DNA of 64,000 bases from Sphingomonas changnyeongensis (GTDB lineage Bacteria; Pseudomonadota; Alphaproteobacteria; Sphingomonadales; Sphingomonadaceae), in the NCBI RefSeq assembly GCF_009913435.1, contig NZ_CP047895.1, forward strand, positions 2,178,501 to 2,242,500. Reading direction: 5' to 3'. A program made the translations under genes and the position numbers. Under the pieces are notes generated by a model. It was given only the letters and a program-made list of their open reading frames with translations. It searched no databases and was not told the DNA's origin. Shown here one piece after another: positions 1 to 11,391 of this stretch. How positions within the stretch are numbered: the first letter of the stretch is position 1; the number at the start of each line of letters is the position of its first letter.

Positions 1-1
1 G

Positions 2-340
2 TCGCCGGACGGCAAGACCGTCGAGGCCGAGGCCGCGCACGGCACCGTGACCCGTCACTACCGCATGCACCAGCAGGGCAAGTCGACCTCGACCAACCCG
101 ATCGCGTCGATCTTCGCCTGGACCGGCGGCCTCAAATATCGCGGCCGGTTCGACGGCACGCCGGACGTGACGCGCTTTGCCGAAACGCTCGAGCGCGTGT
201 GCATCGAGACCGTCGAAAGCGGCCAGATGACCAAGGACCTCGCCATCCTGATCGGCCCGGATCAGCCCTGGATGACGACCGAGCAGTTCTTCGAGGCGAT
301 CCGCGCCAATCTTGAAAAGGCGATGGCCAACTGGGCCTGA
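2..340 (+). CDS. icd: NADP-dependent isocitrate dehydrogenase, C-terminal part (5' end outside window)
   Basis: The reading frame is open from base 2 and ends at a TGA at 338-340, giving about 112 C-terminal residues. It contains the [14 protein letters not shown] stretch followed by [15 protein letters not shown], which is characteristic of the eukaryotic-like homodimeric NADP isocitrate dehydrogenases common in alphaproteobacteria. The enzyme oxidatively decarboxylates isocitrate to 2-oxoglutarate in the TCA cycle and makes NADPH in the cytoplasm. Aconitase, the preceding enzyme of the cycle, lies 2.9 kb downstream on the same strand but is not co-transcribed. The start is off the window. 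Confidence 0.95.
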   Translation, partial: SPDGKTVEAEAAHGTVTRHYRMHQQGKSTSTNPIASIFAWTGGLKYRGRFDGTPDVTRFAETLERVCIETVESGQMTKDLAILIGPDQPWMTTEQFFEAIRANLEKAMANWA

Positions 341-415
341 GCCATTTTTTGAAACTGCCGCGCCGGGGGGTGATTTGGCCGTCACGCCCCGGCTTATGCG
401 ACCGAACGAGCTTGC

Positions 416-475
416 TGTTTTGCCGCGTTTTCCGCACCGCCGGGTGTTTCCACCCGGGATGAAAACGCTCTAGGC
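416..475. repeat. Intergenic palindromic repeat, copy 1
   Basis: A 60-bp element that reappears, at the same length and roughly three-quarters identical, at 2354-2413. It has an outer stem (GCGTTTT pairing with AAAACGC) and an inner stem (CCGGGTG pairing with CACCCGG), and ends in a CTCTAGGC-like tail. It fills the gap between icd and the Kef-type antiporter and abuts the antiporter start. Dispersed repeats with AAAACGCTCTAG-type ends are familiar in alphaproteobacterial genomes; the function is unknown. Confidence 0.75.
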
Positions 476-482
476 TGCCGCG

Positions 483-2252
483 ATGGCGATCAATCTGGCG
501 AGCAGCGGTTTTTCGGATGCACTGGTGATCCTAGGCGCGGCGGGCCTGGTGATCCCTGCCTTTGCCCGGTTCCGCATCAACCCGGTCATCGGCTTCATTC
601 TTGTCGGCGCGCTGGTCGGCCCGTTCGGCCTCGGCCAGCTCGTCGCCCGCCACCCCTGGCTTTACTATGTCACGATCTCGGAGCCCGAGGCCATCGAGCC
701 TTTTGCCGAGTTCGGGATCATCCTGCTGCTGTTTTCCATCGGGCTGGAACTGTCCTTCCGCCGCCTGTGGGGCATGCGCGCACTGGTGTTCGGCGTCGGC
801 GCGGCCGAGCTGTTCGGATCGGGCGCGCTGATCGGCGCGGGGCTGTGGCTGATCGGGATGCAGCCCGCCGCCGCCTTCGGCCTTGGCGTCGCGCTTGCTT
901 TGTCATCGACTGCGCTCGTGTTGCCGATGGTCGGCACGAAAAGCGCGATCGGCCGCCCCGCTTTTGCGATGCTGCTGTTCGAGGATGTGGCGCTCGTCCC
1001 GATCATCTTCGTGCTGAGCGCCATCGGGCCGCGCGCCGGCGATGCCATGTCGGGCCTTGCGCAGACGCTGGCGCTGGGCACGGCGGCGATTCTGGCGCTT
1101 GTCGTCGGCGGCCGGGTGGTGCTGCCGCGGCTGTTCGCACAGGCGGCGCGCACCAAAAGTCCCGAGCTGTTCCTTGCCGCCAGCCTGCTGGTCGTGATCG
1201 CCGCCAGCCTGGCGACCAGCGCGGCCGGCCTGTCGCCGATCGTCGGCGCGCTGATCGCCGGGCTGATCATCGCCGAAACCGAATATCGCGGCGAGGTCGA
1301 ATCGATCACCGCGCCGTTCCGCGGGCTGGCGCTGGGCGTGTTCCTGATCACCGTCGGCATGAGCATCGATCTGGCGACCGTGATCGCACGCTGGCCGGAA
1401 CTCACCCTTGCGGTGATCAGCGTCATGCTGGTCAAGGCGCTGATGACCGGGGCGCTGCTCCGGCTGGCGGCCATCAACCGCGGCGCGGCGGTGCAGACGG
1501 CGGTGCTGATGGCCTCTCCGTCGGAAACGACGCTGATCGTCCTTGGCGCGGGCGCACAGGCCGGGTTGATCGCGGCATCGGATGCTGCGTTCTGGCAGAT
1601 CGTGACCGCGCTCGGCCTCACCCTCACCCCGCTGCTCGCCCGGCTGGGCCGCGATCTTGGCCGCCGGATCGAGCGGGTCGAGGATATCGAGGCGAGCGAC
1701 GAACCGCCCGGCGGCACGGTCATCATCGGCTTTGGCCGGGTCGGCCAGATGGTCGCCGACATGCTGAAGATGCACGGTAAGCCGTTCGTTGCGGTTGAAT
1801 CGGATATCGACACCGTCGCTGGTGCCCGGCGCGACGGCTATCCGGTGCTGTTCGGCGATGCCAGCCGGCCCGATCTGGTCGACCGGCTGCGCCTCGGCCA
1901 TGCCCAGGCGCTCATCCTGACCATGGACGATCCGGTGTTGAGCGTGCAGCTGACGCGGCGGGTGCGCGGCTGGGTGCCGGGCCTGACGATTGTCGCCCGC
2001 GCCCGCGATGCCGACCATGCCGCCGAACTCTACAAGGCCGGCGCGACCGATGCGGTGCCCGAGACGCTCGAAAGCTCGCTGCAGCTGTCCGAAGCGGTGC
2101 TGGTCGATCTGGGCGTCGCGGTCGGGCCGGTGATCGCCTCGATCCATGAAAAGCGCGACGAGCTGCGCCGCCAGATCAAGCAGGATGGCGGGTTGCAGCG
2201 CGAACCGCGCATGGCGCGCACGCGGCTGCAGGATCTGAACGAGGAACGTTGA
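483..2252 (+). CDS. Kef-type (CPA2 family) cation:proton antiporter with TrkA-N domain
   Basis: A 589-residue inner-membrane protein. Residues 1-385 form a long series of hydrophobic segments typical of the CPA2 Na+/H+ exchanger fold, with FARFRINPVIGFILVGALVG near the start and FAEFGIILLLFSIGLELS after it. Residues about 405-525 form a TrkA-N (RCK) nucleotide-binding domain with the Rossmann motif IIGFGRVGQMVADML. KefB/KefC proteins exchange K+ for H+ and are gated by glutathione adducts in E. coli; whether that applies here cannot be seen. The ATG at 483 has no clear ribosome-binding site and sits 7 bp after a palindromic repeat. Not in an obvious operon. Confidence 0.9.
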   Translation: MAINLASSGFSDALVILGAAGLVIPAFARFRINPVIGFILVGALVGPFGLGQLVARHPWLYYVTISEPEAIEPFAEFGIILLLFSIGLELSFRRLWGMRALVFGVGAAELFGSGALIGAGLWLIGMQPAAAFGLGVALALSSTALVLPMVGTKSAIGRPAFAMLLFEDVALVPIIFVLSAIGPRAGDAMSGLAQTLALGTAAILALVVGGRVVLPRLFAQAARTKSPELFLAASLLVVIAASLATSAAGLSPIVGALIAGLIIAETEYRGEVESITAPFRGLALGVFLITVGMSIDLATVIARWPELTLAVISVMLVKALMTGALLRLAAINRGAAVQTAVLMASPSETTLIVLGAGAQAGLIAASDAAFWQIVTALGLTLTPLLARLGRDLGRRIERVEDIEASDEPPGGTVIIGFGRVGQMVADMLKMHGKPFVAVESDIDTVAGARRDGYPVLFGDASRPDLVDRLRLGHAQALILTMDDPVLSVQLTRRVRGWVPGLTIVARARDADHAAELYKAGATDAVPETLESSLQLSEAVLVDLGVAVGPVIASIHEKRDELRRQIKQDGGLQREPRMARTRLQDLNEER

Positions 2253-2301
2253 CCGCATCCGGGCCGGACGGATATCCTGCCCGGCCCGGCCCGGCACGGG
2301 A

Positions 2302-2348
2302 CTGGAGTGGCTTCCGATCCGATTGCATCGGATCGGAAGCCACTCCAG
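2302..2348. repeat. Perfect 22-bp inverted repeat (3-nt loop)
   Basis: Left arm 2302-2323 and right arm 2327-2348 are perfect reverse complements separated by TGC. The inner part (CCGATCCGAT ... ATCGGATCGG) is nearly the same as the palindrome at 43714-43735. It lies between the convergent antiporter and PEP-CTERM genes, so it could act as a bidirectional transcript end, but no T-run follows on either strand. Confidence 0.8.
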
Positions 2349-2353
2349 GCTAT

Positions 2354-2413
2354 TGTTTTACCGCGTTTTTGCTGTCGCCGGGTGAGGCCACCCGGCTTTA
2401 AAACGCTTTAGGC
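2354..2413. repeat. Intergenic palindromic repeat, copy 2
   Basis: The second copy of the 60-bp element at 416-475. It keeps the GCGTTTT/AAAACGC outer stem and the CCGGGTG/CCACCCGG inner stem, while most differences fall in loops and spacers, as expected if the fold is what is conserved. It overlaps the last codons and stop of the PEP-CTERM gene (ending at 2408) and directly follows the inverted repeat at 2302-2348. Confidence 0.75.
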
Positions 2414-2986
2414 GAGCGTATAGGCGACGCGGCGGCGGCGCAGGCCATAGCCGGCCGCGCCAAAGCCGATCACCATCATCGCCCAGGTCGCCGGTTCCGG
2501 CACTTCGGCGATGGTGATGCGGTAATTGTCGAACGGGCGCGGGCCGCTGTTCTGCGCGGTGGTCGACACATCGAAGGTGCCAAGGCGGAAGACCGGCAGG
2601 TTCTGGCCGCGCGGCAGCGCGGTGTTGAAGCTCGCATTGGTAATCAGCGCGGTGTTGAGCAGGCGCAGGGTGCCGATCGGCAGCCAGCCCGACGCGCCGA
2701 GCGACAGGCCACCCTGCTGGCGGCCGGTGAAGAAGCTCAGGCCCGTCGTCGCCACGCCGGTGCCGGCGCCCGGCACATCGCGGTAGCTGACCTGGATGCC
2801 CGAGGTGTAGCGCACGCTGTCGGTCAGCACCAGGTCGGGCACCCGGCTGGTGTCGAGCGTGAAGCTGAAATCGCCGCGATCCTCGCCGCCGATATTGGTG
2901 ATCGTGAAGATCAGCGTCGCGGCGTCGGCCGGCGCGGCAGCAGCGATCGCAATGGCCGCGGTGGCGGCCAGGAACAGTTTCTTCAT
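2408..2986 (-). CDS. PEPxxWA-CTERM sorting domain protein
   Basis: A 192-residue exported protein. Residues 1-23 are a signal peptide (MKKLFLAATAAIAIAAAAPA followed by an A-D-A cleavage region). The C-terminus carries the PEPxxWA variant of the PEP-CTERM sorting signal: VPEPATWAMM, a short transmembrane stretch rich in G and A, and a basic end GLRRRR. In the family this tail is recognised and processed by an exosortase/archaeosortase, usually linked to exopolysaccharide secretion. The central 130 residues are beta-rich and I do not recognise them as an enzyme. Monocistronic, with its stop inside a palindromic repeat. Confidence 0.9.
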   Translation of the reverse strand: MKKLFLAATAAIAIAAAAPADAATLIFTITNIGGEDRGDFSFTLDTSRVPDLVLTDSVRYTSGIQVSYRDVPGAGTGVATTGLSFFTGRQQGGLSLGASGWLPIGTLRLLNTALITNASFNTALPRGQNLPVFRLGTFDVSTTAQNSGPRPFDNYRITIAEVPEPATWAMMVIGFGAAGYGLRRRRVAYTLA

Positions 2987-3231
2987 CCTATATTACCCCT
3001 TTGCGCGATGACGAGGCAGGCGGCCATGCCGACCGGTCAGGCACGAGCGGGTAGTTAACACAGGCTTCAGATATGTGACAAAGGCGTGTTTGACCGTTCG
3101 TTTCGGGCCCTCGTGCCGCAATGGCACATTTCGCGCCCTTTTCGAGCTTGACCGGGCTTGCTAGGAGCGCCGGGATTTTTCAGCGAAACGCGGCCAGGAC
3201 CACTGGCCCCAGACAAAAGAGGACACGCCCC

Positions 3232-5888
<2,657 letters not shown>

Positions 5889-5892
<4 letters not shown>

Positions 5893-6359
5893 CGATGCTG
5901 GCCGGACTGGTCATGGCGGCGGCAGCGGCGCATGCGCCGCTGCCTGCCACCCTGGCTGCCCCGTTGCTCGATCCGGCCAACCCGTTTTCGTGTCTGCTGC
6001 GCGCCGATGGCGGGCGCGCGGTGATCGCGGCGTCGGCGGAGGCGCTGATCGTGCTCCCGCCCGCCGCGACCGCCGCCGGCCAGACGCTGGTCATTCCTCG
6101 TCAGGCCGTGGCGCGGATCGAGGATCTGCCCGAGCCGACACGCGCCGCGCTCTACCGCGCCGCCGACGCGGCCGGCCGTGCCCAGCAGGCGGCGTTCGGC
6201 GCGACGGGCTTTACCGTCGTGGCGGCGGTGGCCGGCAACGGACCGGGCCGGTCCTTCCCCGCGCATCTGCACATCGTGCCCCGTTATGACGGCACCGGGC
6301 CGGCGGATGCCCAGAGCCATGCCGGGGCAGAGCGGCTGAAGGCGTCGCTCAGCTGGTGA
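5889..6359 (+). CDS. HIT family protein with degenerate histidine triad
   Basis: A roughly 156-residue protein. After an alanine-rich N-terminal stretch it follows the HIT fold: [12 protein letters not shown], then [19 protein letters not shown], then the triad region [10 protein letters not shown]. In HIT proteins the triad is H-x-H-x-H; here the first position is proline while the two following histidines, including the usual nucleophile, remain. HIT proteins are nucleotide hydrolases or transferases; activity here is uncertain. GTG 5889 overlaps the aconitase stop (GTGA) and ATG 5895 is the alternative. The alanine-rich N-terminus could be a weak signal peptide. It is translationally coupled to the downstream small membrane protein by another GTGA overlap. 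Confidence 0.75.
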
Positions 6360-6619
6360 CCCCGATCTGGGTTGATATTGCGGGCTGGGGCGGCGCGCTG
6401 CTGATCCTTGTCGCCTATGGCCTGCTGACCGCCGGGCGGATGGCGGCGGCCAGCCCCGCCTATCAGGCGATGAACCTTGCCGGCGCGGTCGGCTTCATCA
6501 TCAACAGCGGCTGGAACGGGGCGATCCCGTCGGCCGCGCTCAACGTCATCTGGGCCGGGATCGCGCTGGTCGCGCTCATCCGGCTGCGGCGAGGGCCGGG
6601 GCCAGCCAGTCGGGAATGA
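6356..6619 (+). CDS. Small membrane protein of the CBU_0592-like family
   Basis: An 87-residue protein with three hydrophobic segments (about residues 8-25, 37-53 and 58-78). The pattern YGLLTAGRMAAASPAYQAMN followed by INSGWNGAIPSAALNVIW matches the short CBU_0592-type integral membrane proteins, whose role is unknown. The GTG start overlaps the stop of the HIT gene, so the two are probably co-translated. Its 3' end overlaps by 44 bp the 3' end of the convergent ygfZ. Confidence 0.75.
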   Translation: MTPIWVDIAGWGGALLILVAYGLLTAGRMAAASPAYQAMNLAGAVGFIINSGWNGAIPSAALNVIWAGIALVALIRLRRGPGPASRE

Positions 6620-7292
6620 AGGCGTCGTCGCCGGGTGCCTCGACGCGGCGACGCTCGAACACCGCCCCGTCCGGCCCGCCGACGCGCAGCAGACGGCGCG
6701 AGACCTTCTGCCGATAGTTCATCCGGGCAGTGTTTTCCTGCCCGACATAGCAGCCCTTGGTGAAGCTGACGCCCGACAGCTCAGCGGCATTGGTTTCAAG
6801 CCACAGCACCCTGTCCTGCCCCAGATCGACCGCCCCCTCGGGCACGCCCAGCGCCAGCCGGTGGGCGGTCCAGCGCGCATCGGCACCGCCGTCGCCACCC
6901 CCATCCGCGCCCATATCCGCCGGCGCAATCCAGCGCCGGCCAAGCGCGGCCAGCCGGGGATCGGCCACCCCCTGATCGCCATCCGGTGCCCAGTGCACGG
7001 CAAGCCCGGCATCGACGGCAATGTCGATCCGCCGCCGCAGCCGGTAGATCGACAGGCGGCGCACCAGCGCCTCCGCCGCATCCGCCTCGCAATCGATCAG
7101 AATGTCCGCGCCATCGGCCCACAGGATGAAATCGAACAGCGCCTTGCCCTGCGGCGTCAGCAGCCCGGCGTAGCGCGGCGTCTCCGGCGTGACGAGTCGG
7201 ACGTCCTGGGTGACGAGCCCCTGGAGGAAATCGCGCACATCATCGCCCGACAGACGGACGAGCGCGCGGCCGATAAGGGTGGTTTGCGACAT
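6576..7292 (-). CDS. ygfZ: Folate-binding YgfZ/CAF17 family protein
   Basis: A 238-residue protein with the family signature [13 protein letters not shown] near residue 178. YgfZ proteins bind tetrahydrofolate and are needed for maturation or repair of certain [4Fe-4S] enzymes and for tRNA methylthiolation in E. coli. The N-terminal part ([20 protein letters not shown]) is the conserved folate-binding GcvT-like region. Divergent from pyrC with a 23-bp gap, so the promoters must overlap. The proximity to aconitase, an Fe-S enzyme, is suggestive but not proof of a link. Confidence 0.92.
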   Translation of the reverse strand: MSQTTLIGRALVRLSGDDVRDFLQGLVTQDVRLVTPETPRYAGLLTPQGKALFDFILWADGADILIDCEADAAEALVRRLSIYRLRRRIDIAVDAGLAVHWAPDGDQGVADPRLAALGRRWIAPADMGADGGGDGGADARWTAHRLALGVPEGAVDLGQDRVLWLETNAAELSGVSFTKGCYVGQENTARMNYRQKVSRRLLRVGGPDGAVFERRRVEAPGDDAFIPDWLAPALAAAG

Positions 7293-7315
7293 GCGACCCA
7301 GTTAAGGAGGCAGGC

Positions 7316-8404
7316 ATGGAAAAGGAAGAGCATCGCCCCGCCCCCGCTGCCGCCGCCCGTTCCGGTTCCGTCGACCGGCTGACCATCCGCCAGCCCGATG
7401 ACTGGCACGTGCATCTGCGCGATGGCGACATGCTGGCCTCGGTCGCGCCCTATACGGCGCGGCAGTTTGCCCGCGCGATCGTGATGCCGAATCTGAAGCC
7501 GCCGGTCACCACGGTCGCGGCGGCCGCCGCCTATCGCGACCGCATTCTCGCCGCGCTGCCGCCGGGCAGCGGGTTCACCCCGCTGATGACCTATTACATG
7601 ATCAACGATGCCGATCCGGACGAGATCGCGCACGGCTTTGAAACCGGGGTGCTCACCGCCTGCAAGCTCTATCCCGCGCATGCGACCACCAACTCGGCGC
7701 ATGGCGTGACCGATGTGCGCAACATCTATCCCGCGCTCGAGGCGATGCAGCGGATCGGTATGCCGCTGCTGATCCATGGCGAAGTGACCGATGCGGATAT
7801 CGACATTTTCGACCGCGAGGCCGCGTTCATCGATTCGGTGCTGATCGGCCTGATGCAGGATTTCCCGGCGCTCCGGATCGTGTTCGAGCACATCACCACC
7901 GCCGATGCGGTGGATTTCGTGGCCGATGGCGGGCCGAACATCGCCGCGACGATCACCCCGCAGCATCTGATCATCAACCGCAACGCGATGTTCGCCGGCG
8001 GCATCCGACCCCATGCCTATTGCCTGCCGGTCGCCAAGCGTGAGCGCCACCGGCTGGCCCTGCGCCGCGCCGCGACCTCGGGTTCGCCCAAATATTTCCT
8101 CGGCACCGACAGCGCGCCGCACGAAATCCATGCGAAGGAAAGCAGCTGCGGTTGCGCGGGCATCTTCAACGCGCCCTATGCGCTTGAAAGCTATGCGACC
8201 GTGTTCGAGGAGGAAGGCGCGCTCGACAAGCTCGAAGGCTTTGCCTCCGAACATGGCCCACGCTTCTACGGCCTGCCGCTGAACGAGGGGCAGATCACGC
8301 TCGAACGCGCGCCGCAGACGGTGCCCGACAGCCTGCCCGCCGGCGGCGACCATGTCGTCCCCTTTCATGCCGGCGAAACACTGCGCTGGCGCTTCGTCGG
8401 CTGA
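7316..8404 (+). CDS. pyrC: Dihydroorotase (class II, PyrC type)
   Basis: A 362-residue amidohydrolase that cyclises N-carbamoyl-aspartate to dihydroorotate in pyrimidine synthesis. Metal ligands are seen in [10 protein letters not shown], the bridging carbamylated lysine in [13 protein letters not shown], further histidines in LLIHGEVTD and FEHITTADA, and the catalytic aspartate in [10 protein letters not shown]. These are class II (E. coli PyrC-like) features. A strong AAGGAGG lies 6-12 bp before ATG 7316. The first 20 residues, acidic then Ala/Pro-rich, extend beyond E. coli PyrC; a start at a later codon would lose this extension. Confidence 0.95.
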   Translation: MEKEEHRPAPAAAARSGSVDRLTIRQPDDWHVHLRDGDMLASVAPYTARQFARAIVMPNLKPPVTTVAAAAAYRDRILAALPPGSGFTPLMTYYMINDADPDEIAHGFETGVLTACKLYPAHATTNSAHGVTDVRNIYPALEAMQRIGMPLLIHGEVTDADIDIFDREAAFIDSVLIGLMQDFPALRIVFEHITTADAVDFVADGGPNIAATITPQHLIINRNAMFAGGIRPHAYCLPVAKRERHRLALRRAATSGSPKYFLGTDSAPHEIHAKESSCGCAGIFNAPYALESYATVFEEEGALDKLEGFASEHGPRFYGLPLNEGQITLERAPQTVPDSLPAGGDHVVPFHAGETLRWRFVG

Positions 8405-8468
8405 CCGTGGCGCCGGTGCAGCGGGGCGGCCGGATACGTGCCTGCGCCCCCTGCCCCGGCCGTCCGGA

Positions 8469-9293
8469 TCAGAAGGGGAACCAGTTCTGCTTCTCGGTGA
8501 ACTTCATATAGCCGACATTGGCACCCAGCCGCATGCCGACGCCCAGGCGGATCGGGATCAGTACGATATCGCCTGAACGCAGATAGCTGGCGGTGAATCC
8601 GCCGATGAAATAGGCGGTGCCCTGCCCGGCCGGGAAACGCTGATAAAGCTCCTGGCTGTCGTGCAGATTATAGACGAGCACGAACGTCCGCCCGGCATCG
8701 CCACCGGCATCGAAGCCGACCGACGGCCCGGTCCAGTAAACCGGGCGCTGGCCCTCGACGGCATGGAACAGCGTGCCCGAACCATAACGCAGCCCGACGA
8801 CCAGCGCGCCGCCCGCCTCGCGCCCGGTGATATAGGCGCTGGGCTCGCCCTGATCCTTCAACACCTTGCGAATAATGTCCGCCAGGCCCTTGGCTCCCTT
8901 GCCAAAAACACCTTCGGCGGCACCGATAAGATCATCCTCGCGATAGGCCTTGGCGGTCGGTGATGGCGGCACGGCAGCGGGTGCGCCCGGGGTGGAGCCG
9001 CCGGTTTGCCCGGGCTGCGCCGGCACCGATTGAACCGGGGCCGCCTGCCCCGGTGTCGACTGCCCCGGTGCCTGCTGGCCCGGCGGGTTGGTGTCGCCAT
9101 AATAGATGGTCTCGGCCGGCGGCGTAGCCGGGGCGGGCTGGCTGCGGGGCGCAAGATCGGCGTCGATCGCGGTGTTGGGGTCGATGGTCCTCACCTGCGC
9201 CCCGCCCGCGACCGGCGCGGCGGCAATGCCCAGCGCCAGCGTCGCCATCATCGCCGCCCGGATACCGTGCCGGCCCTGCTGCGTGATCTTCAT
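8469..9293 (-). CDS. eipA: EipA family (DUF1134) envelope integrity protein
   Basis: A 274-residue exported protein. A signal peptide covers roughly residues 1-32, followed by a Pro/Gly/Gln-rich linker of about 75 residues with imperfect PGQ-type repeats. The conserved DUF1134 domain follows, with EAGGALVVGLRYGSGTL, GPSVGFDAGGDAGRTFVLVY and the C-terminal MRLGANVGYMKFT. EipA was characterised in Brucella as a small beta-barrel periplasmic protein required for envelope integrity. I chose the ATG at 9293, preceded by GAGGG, since the 38 upstream in-frame residues look like noncoding sequence. Monocistronic, convergent with pyrC. Confidence 0.88.
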   Translation of the reverse strand: MKITQQGRHGIRAAMMATLALGIAAAPVAGGAQVRTIDPNTAIDADLAPRSQPAPATPPAETIYYGDTNPPGQQAPGQSTPGQAAPVQSVPAQPGQTGGSTPGAPAAVPPSPTAKAYREDDLIGAAEGVFGKGAKGLADIIRKVLKDQGEPSAYITGREAGGALVVGLRYGSGTLFHAVEGQRPVYWTGPSVGFDAGGDAGRTFVLVYNLHDSQELYQRFPAGQGTAYFIGGFTASYLRSGDIVLIPIRLGVGMRLGANVGYMKFTEKQNWFPF

Positions 9294-9482
9294 TGCCCTC
9301 AGTCCCTTTTTCCGTCTCGTGCATATCGCCGCCCCGGCAGATGCCGCAGCGCCCCTGCCGGTTAAGCTAGCCCAACCTGTCTGGAGGGTGAATACGCCCC
9401 CGCGCACGCCGTGCCGAATGTTGTCACGCCACCGGTTGATCCGCGCGCCAGCCCCGGCTATAGCGCCGCTTCCGCCGCATCC

Positions 9483-9575
9483 GGAGACGTGGGTGAGTGG
9501 CTGAAACCAGCGGTTTGCTAAACCGCCGTACGGGGATTACTCGTACCGAGGGTTCGAATCCCTCCGTCTCCGCCA
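9483..9575 (+). tRNA. tRNA-Ser (anticodon GCU)
   Basis: A 93-nt type II tRNA including an encoded CCA end at 9573-9575. The acceptor stem pairs GGAGACG (9483-9489) with CGTCTCC (9565-9571). The anticodon stem GCGGT/ACCGC encloses the loop TTGCTAA with GCT at 9517-9519, which reads AGC/AGU serine codons. The long variable arm (GTACGG ... CTCGTAC) is as expected for serine, and the T arm has GGTTCGAATCC. Confidence 0.98.
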
Positions 9576-10079
9576 AGCTTCGTCGCTGATAACCGGTCGT
9601 TTTTCGGCACTTCCTCGCGTCGCCTAATCGCTGCTTGCGCGCCGTAATGCGCGAGTGAACCCGCTCGTGTGGCGGGAGCGGCCCGAAACAGACTTATGGG
9701 CGGGGCAAGGGAGATGGCCGGCAAAGCCCAAGGCTCTTTGGGCTGGGTTGCCCGGTGATCCGGAAAATGCAGCGACTCAAGCAGCCGGAACCAGGCGATC
9801 CGGGGTTCGGGCCAGATGCCCTGGCCCTGGCCCTGGCCTTCCCACGCCCCGGCCAGTCGCGATCGCCCAGCCCGTTTCAGTGAAAATCGCGCGAGCGGAG
9901 CATCAGCCGTGCGTCGCGGGGACGGTAGCCGCCTCACGGTAGCAGGCTACGGACGCCCTCCGGCAGGCGGGGCGGCGCGTGCTGAACGCGGCGTTAAGTA
10001 AAGCTACTGATCCGGCGCTAACCATTCCAAAATCCCGTGTCGGGCACCGCGAAAGCTAGATTCTCGCGGGAGTGGCAAC
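9576..10079. other. Gene-free stretch downstream of tRNA-Ser
   Basis: About 500 bp in which I see no credible gene. It contains a short tandem run of CCCTGG units (about 9818-9838) and one copy of a 56-bp direct repeat (9867-9922). The sequence looks like debris left by an insertion between the tRNA and dnaE2. Confidence 0.6.
9867..9922. repeat. 56-bp direct repeat, copy A (duplicate of the dnaE2 3' end)
   Basis: 53 of 56 positions match 11336-11391 in the same orientation. The other copy covers the last codons of dnaE2 plus 36 bp beyond it, so this copy is a displaced fragment of that gene end. Together the two copies bracket the sugar dehydrogenase gene. Confidence 0.85.
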
Positions 10080-11254
10080 GTGGTAAAGATCAGAACTCCG
10101 CTTTGTCTCGCATTGCTGCTGGCCGCCTGCGGCGGCGGCGGCGAGGCCGATGAGCGTTCCCCCCAAGTCAGCATTGTCCCTGGGGCCTGGCGCCTGTGCC
10201 GACACCTGCTCCGCCGCCACCGCCGACGACGGCGGTTCAGACCCAGACAATCGCCACTCTCGATCGTCCCTGGGCGATGGAATTCATGCCCGATGGCAGG
10301 TTGCTCGTCACGGAAAAGGCAGGGCGCCTGCGGGTGCTCACCTCCGCCGGCACGATAGTCGCAAATGTGGCCGGCGTGCCCACAGTGGACTTTATTGAAT
10401 CCCAGGGCGGTCTGCTTGATGTGGAACTGCACCCGCAGTTTCAGTCGAACCGGACCATATATCTGAGCTATGTCGAGGGCGACAGCACGGCCCGGGGTAT
10501 TGCCGTTGCCCGCGCCGTGATCGATCTTCAATCCTATCGCCTTACCGATGTAAGGGTGATCTGGCGACAGGATCCGAAGGTTGCCGCCGATGGCGGCTAT
10601 GGCGGGCGCCTGCTGTTCGCGCAGGACGGAACTCTGTTCATCGCCGCAGGCGACAGGCCCGTCGGTGTGGATGCCAGCGAAACCGCGACGACGCTGGGCA
10701 AGATCATCCGGCTGCGTGACGATGGCAGCATCCCGGCCGATAATCCGTTCGTGACGACCGCCGGTGCCCGGCCCGAGATCTGGTCGACGGGGCACCGGAA
10801 CCCGTATGGGCTGGCGTTCGACCTGTCGGGGCGGCTCTGGCAGAATGAAATGGGGCCGAAAGGCGGCGACGAATTGAACCTGATTCAGCCCGGCAGAAGC
10901 TATGGCTGGCCGAATGTGTCTGAGGGCATTCGATATGATGACGTGCCGATCCCGCGTCACGCCACCGCGCCGCAATATGTCGCCCCGGCAATCAGTTGGA
11001 CCCCGTCGATCGCCCCCTCGAGCATGATCGTCTATTCCGGTTCGCTGTTCGTCGGCTGGCGGGGTCAGGCGATCATTACCGGTCTGGTGTCGAGAGGACT
11101 GGTGCGCGTTCAGCTGGACGGGACGACGGCATCCGAAGTGCAGCGTATCCCGCTTGGACAGCGCATCCGTGAGGTGAAAGAGGCCGCAGACGGATCACTG
11201 TGGGTTCTGGAAGATCATCCCGGCGGACGGCTGCTGCGGCTGACGCCGGCATAG
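10080..11254 (+). CDS. PQQ-dependent sugar (glucose/sorbosone) dehydrogenase-like lipoprotein, frameshifted near N-terminus
   Basis: The main frame (from about 10196) encodes a beta-propeller of the glucose/sorbosone dehydrogenase family: RPWAMEFMPDGRLLVTEKAG, GGLLDVELHPQF, then STGHRNPYGLAFD and QNEMGPKGGDELN, which carry PQQ/Ca-site residues of the soluble GDH family. A lipoprotein signal peptide (GTG 10080, LCLALLLAACGGGG, preceded by GGGAG) sits in another frame and runs into the main frame if one base is restored between about 10175 and 10195. So the intact protein would be a secreted lipoprotein of about 390 residues oxidising a sugar or polyol. Without repair, translation could start at GTG 10196 and give a 352-residue cytosolic form. 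Flanked by 56-bp direct repeats. Confidence 0.8.
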
Positions 11255-11335
11255 GCGCGGCACTTTTCAGCCACGTGCTTGATCGTGATCCCGGGCCATT
11301 ACCGGCCAATCATCGGCAATGACATTTTCGGCTGA

Positions 11336-11391
11336 CCAGCCCGTGTCAGTGAAAATCGCGCGAACGGGGCATCAGCCGTGCGTCGCGGGGA
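11336..11391. repeat. 56-bp direct repeat, copy B (includes dnaE2 3' end)
   Basis: Matches 9867-9922 with three mismatches. Bases 11372-11391 encode the last codons and stop of dnaE2 on the minus strand; the rest is downstream of it. This is therefore the original copy and 9867-9922 the displaced one. Confidence 0.85.

Noticed and set aside
9818..9838. CCCTGG tandem units
   Set aside because: Only about three units in noncoding DNA; too short to suggest a functional or variable repeat.
9518..9937. 139-codon minus-strand frame running out of tRNA-Ser
   Set aside because: Its C-terminal GGDGGIRTLGT-type end is the familiar antisense translation of a serine tRNA, and the remainder is repeat-containing noncoding DNA.
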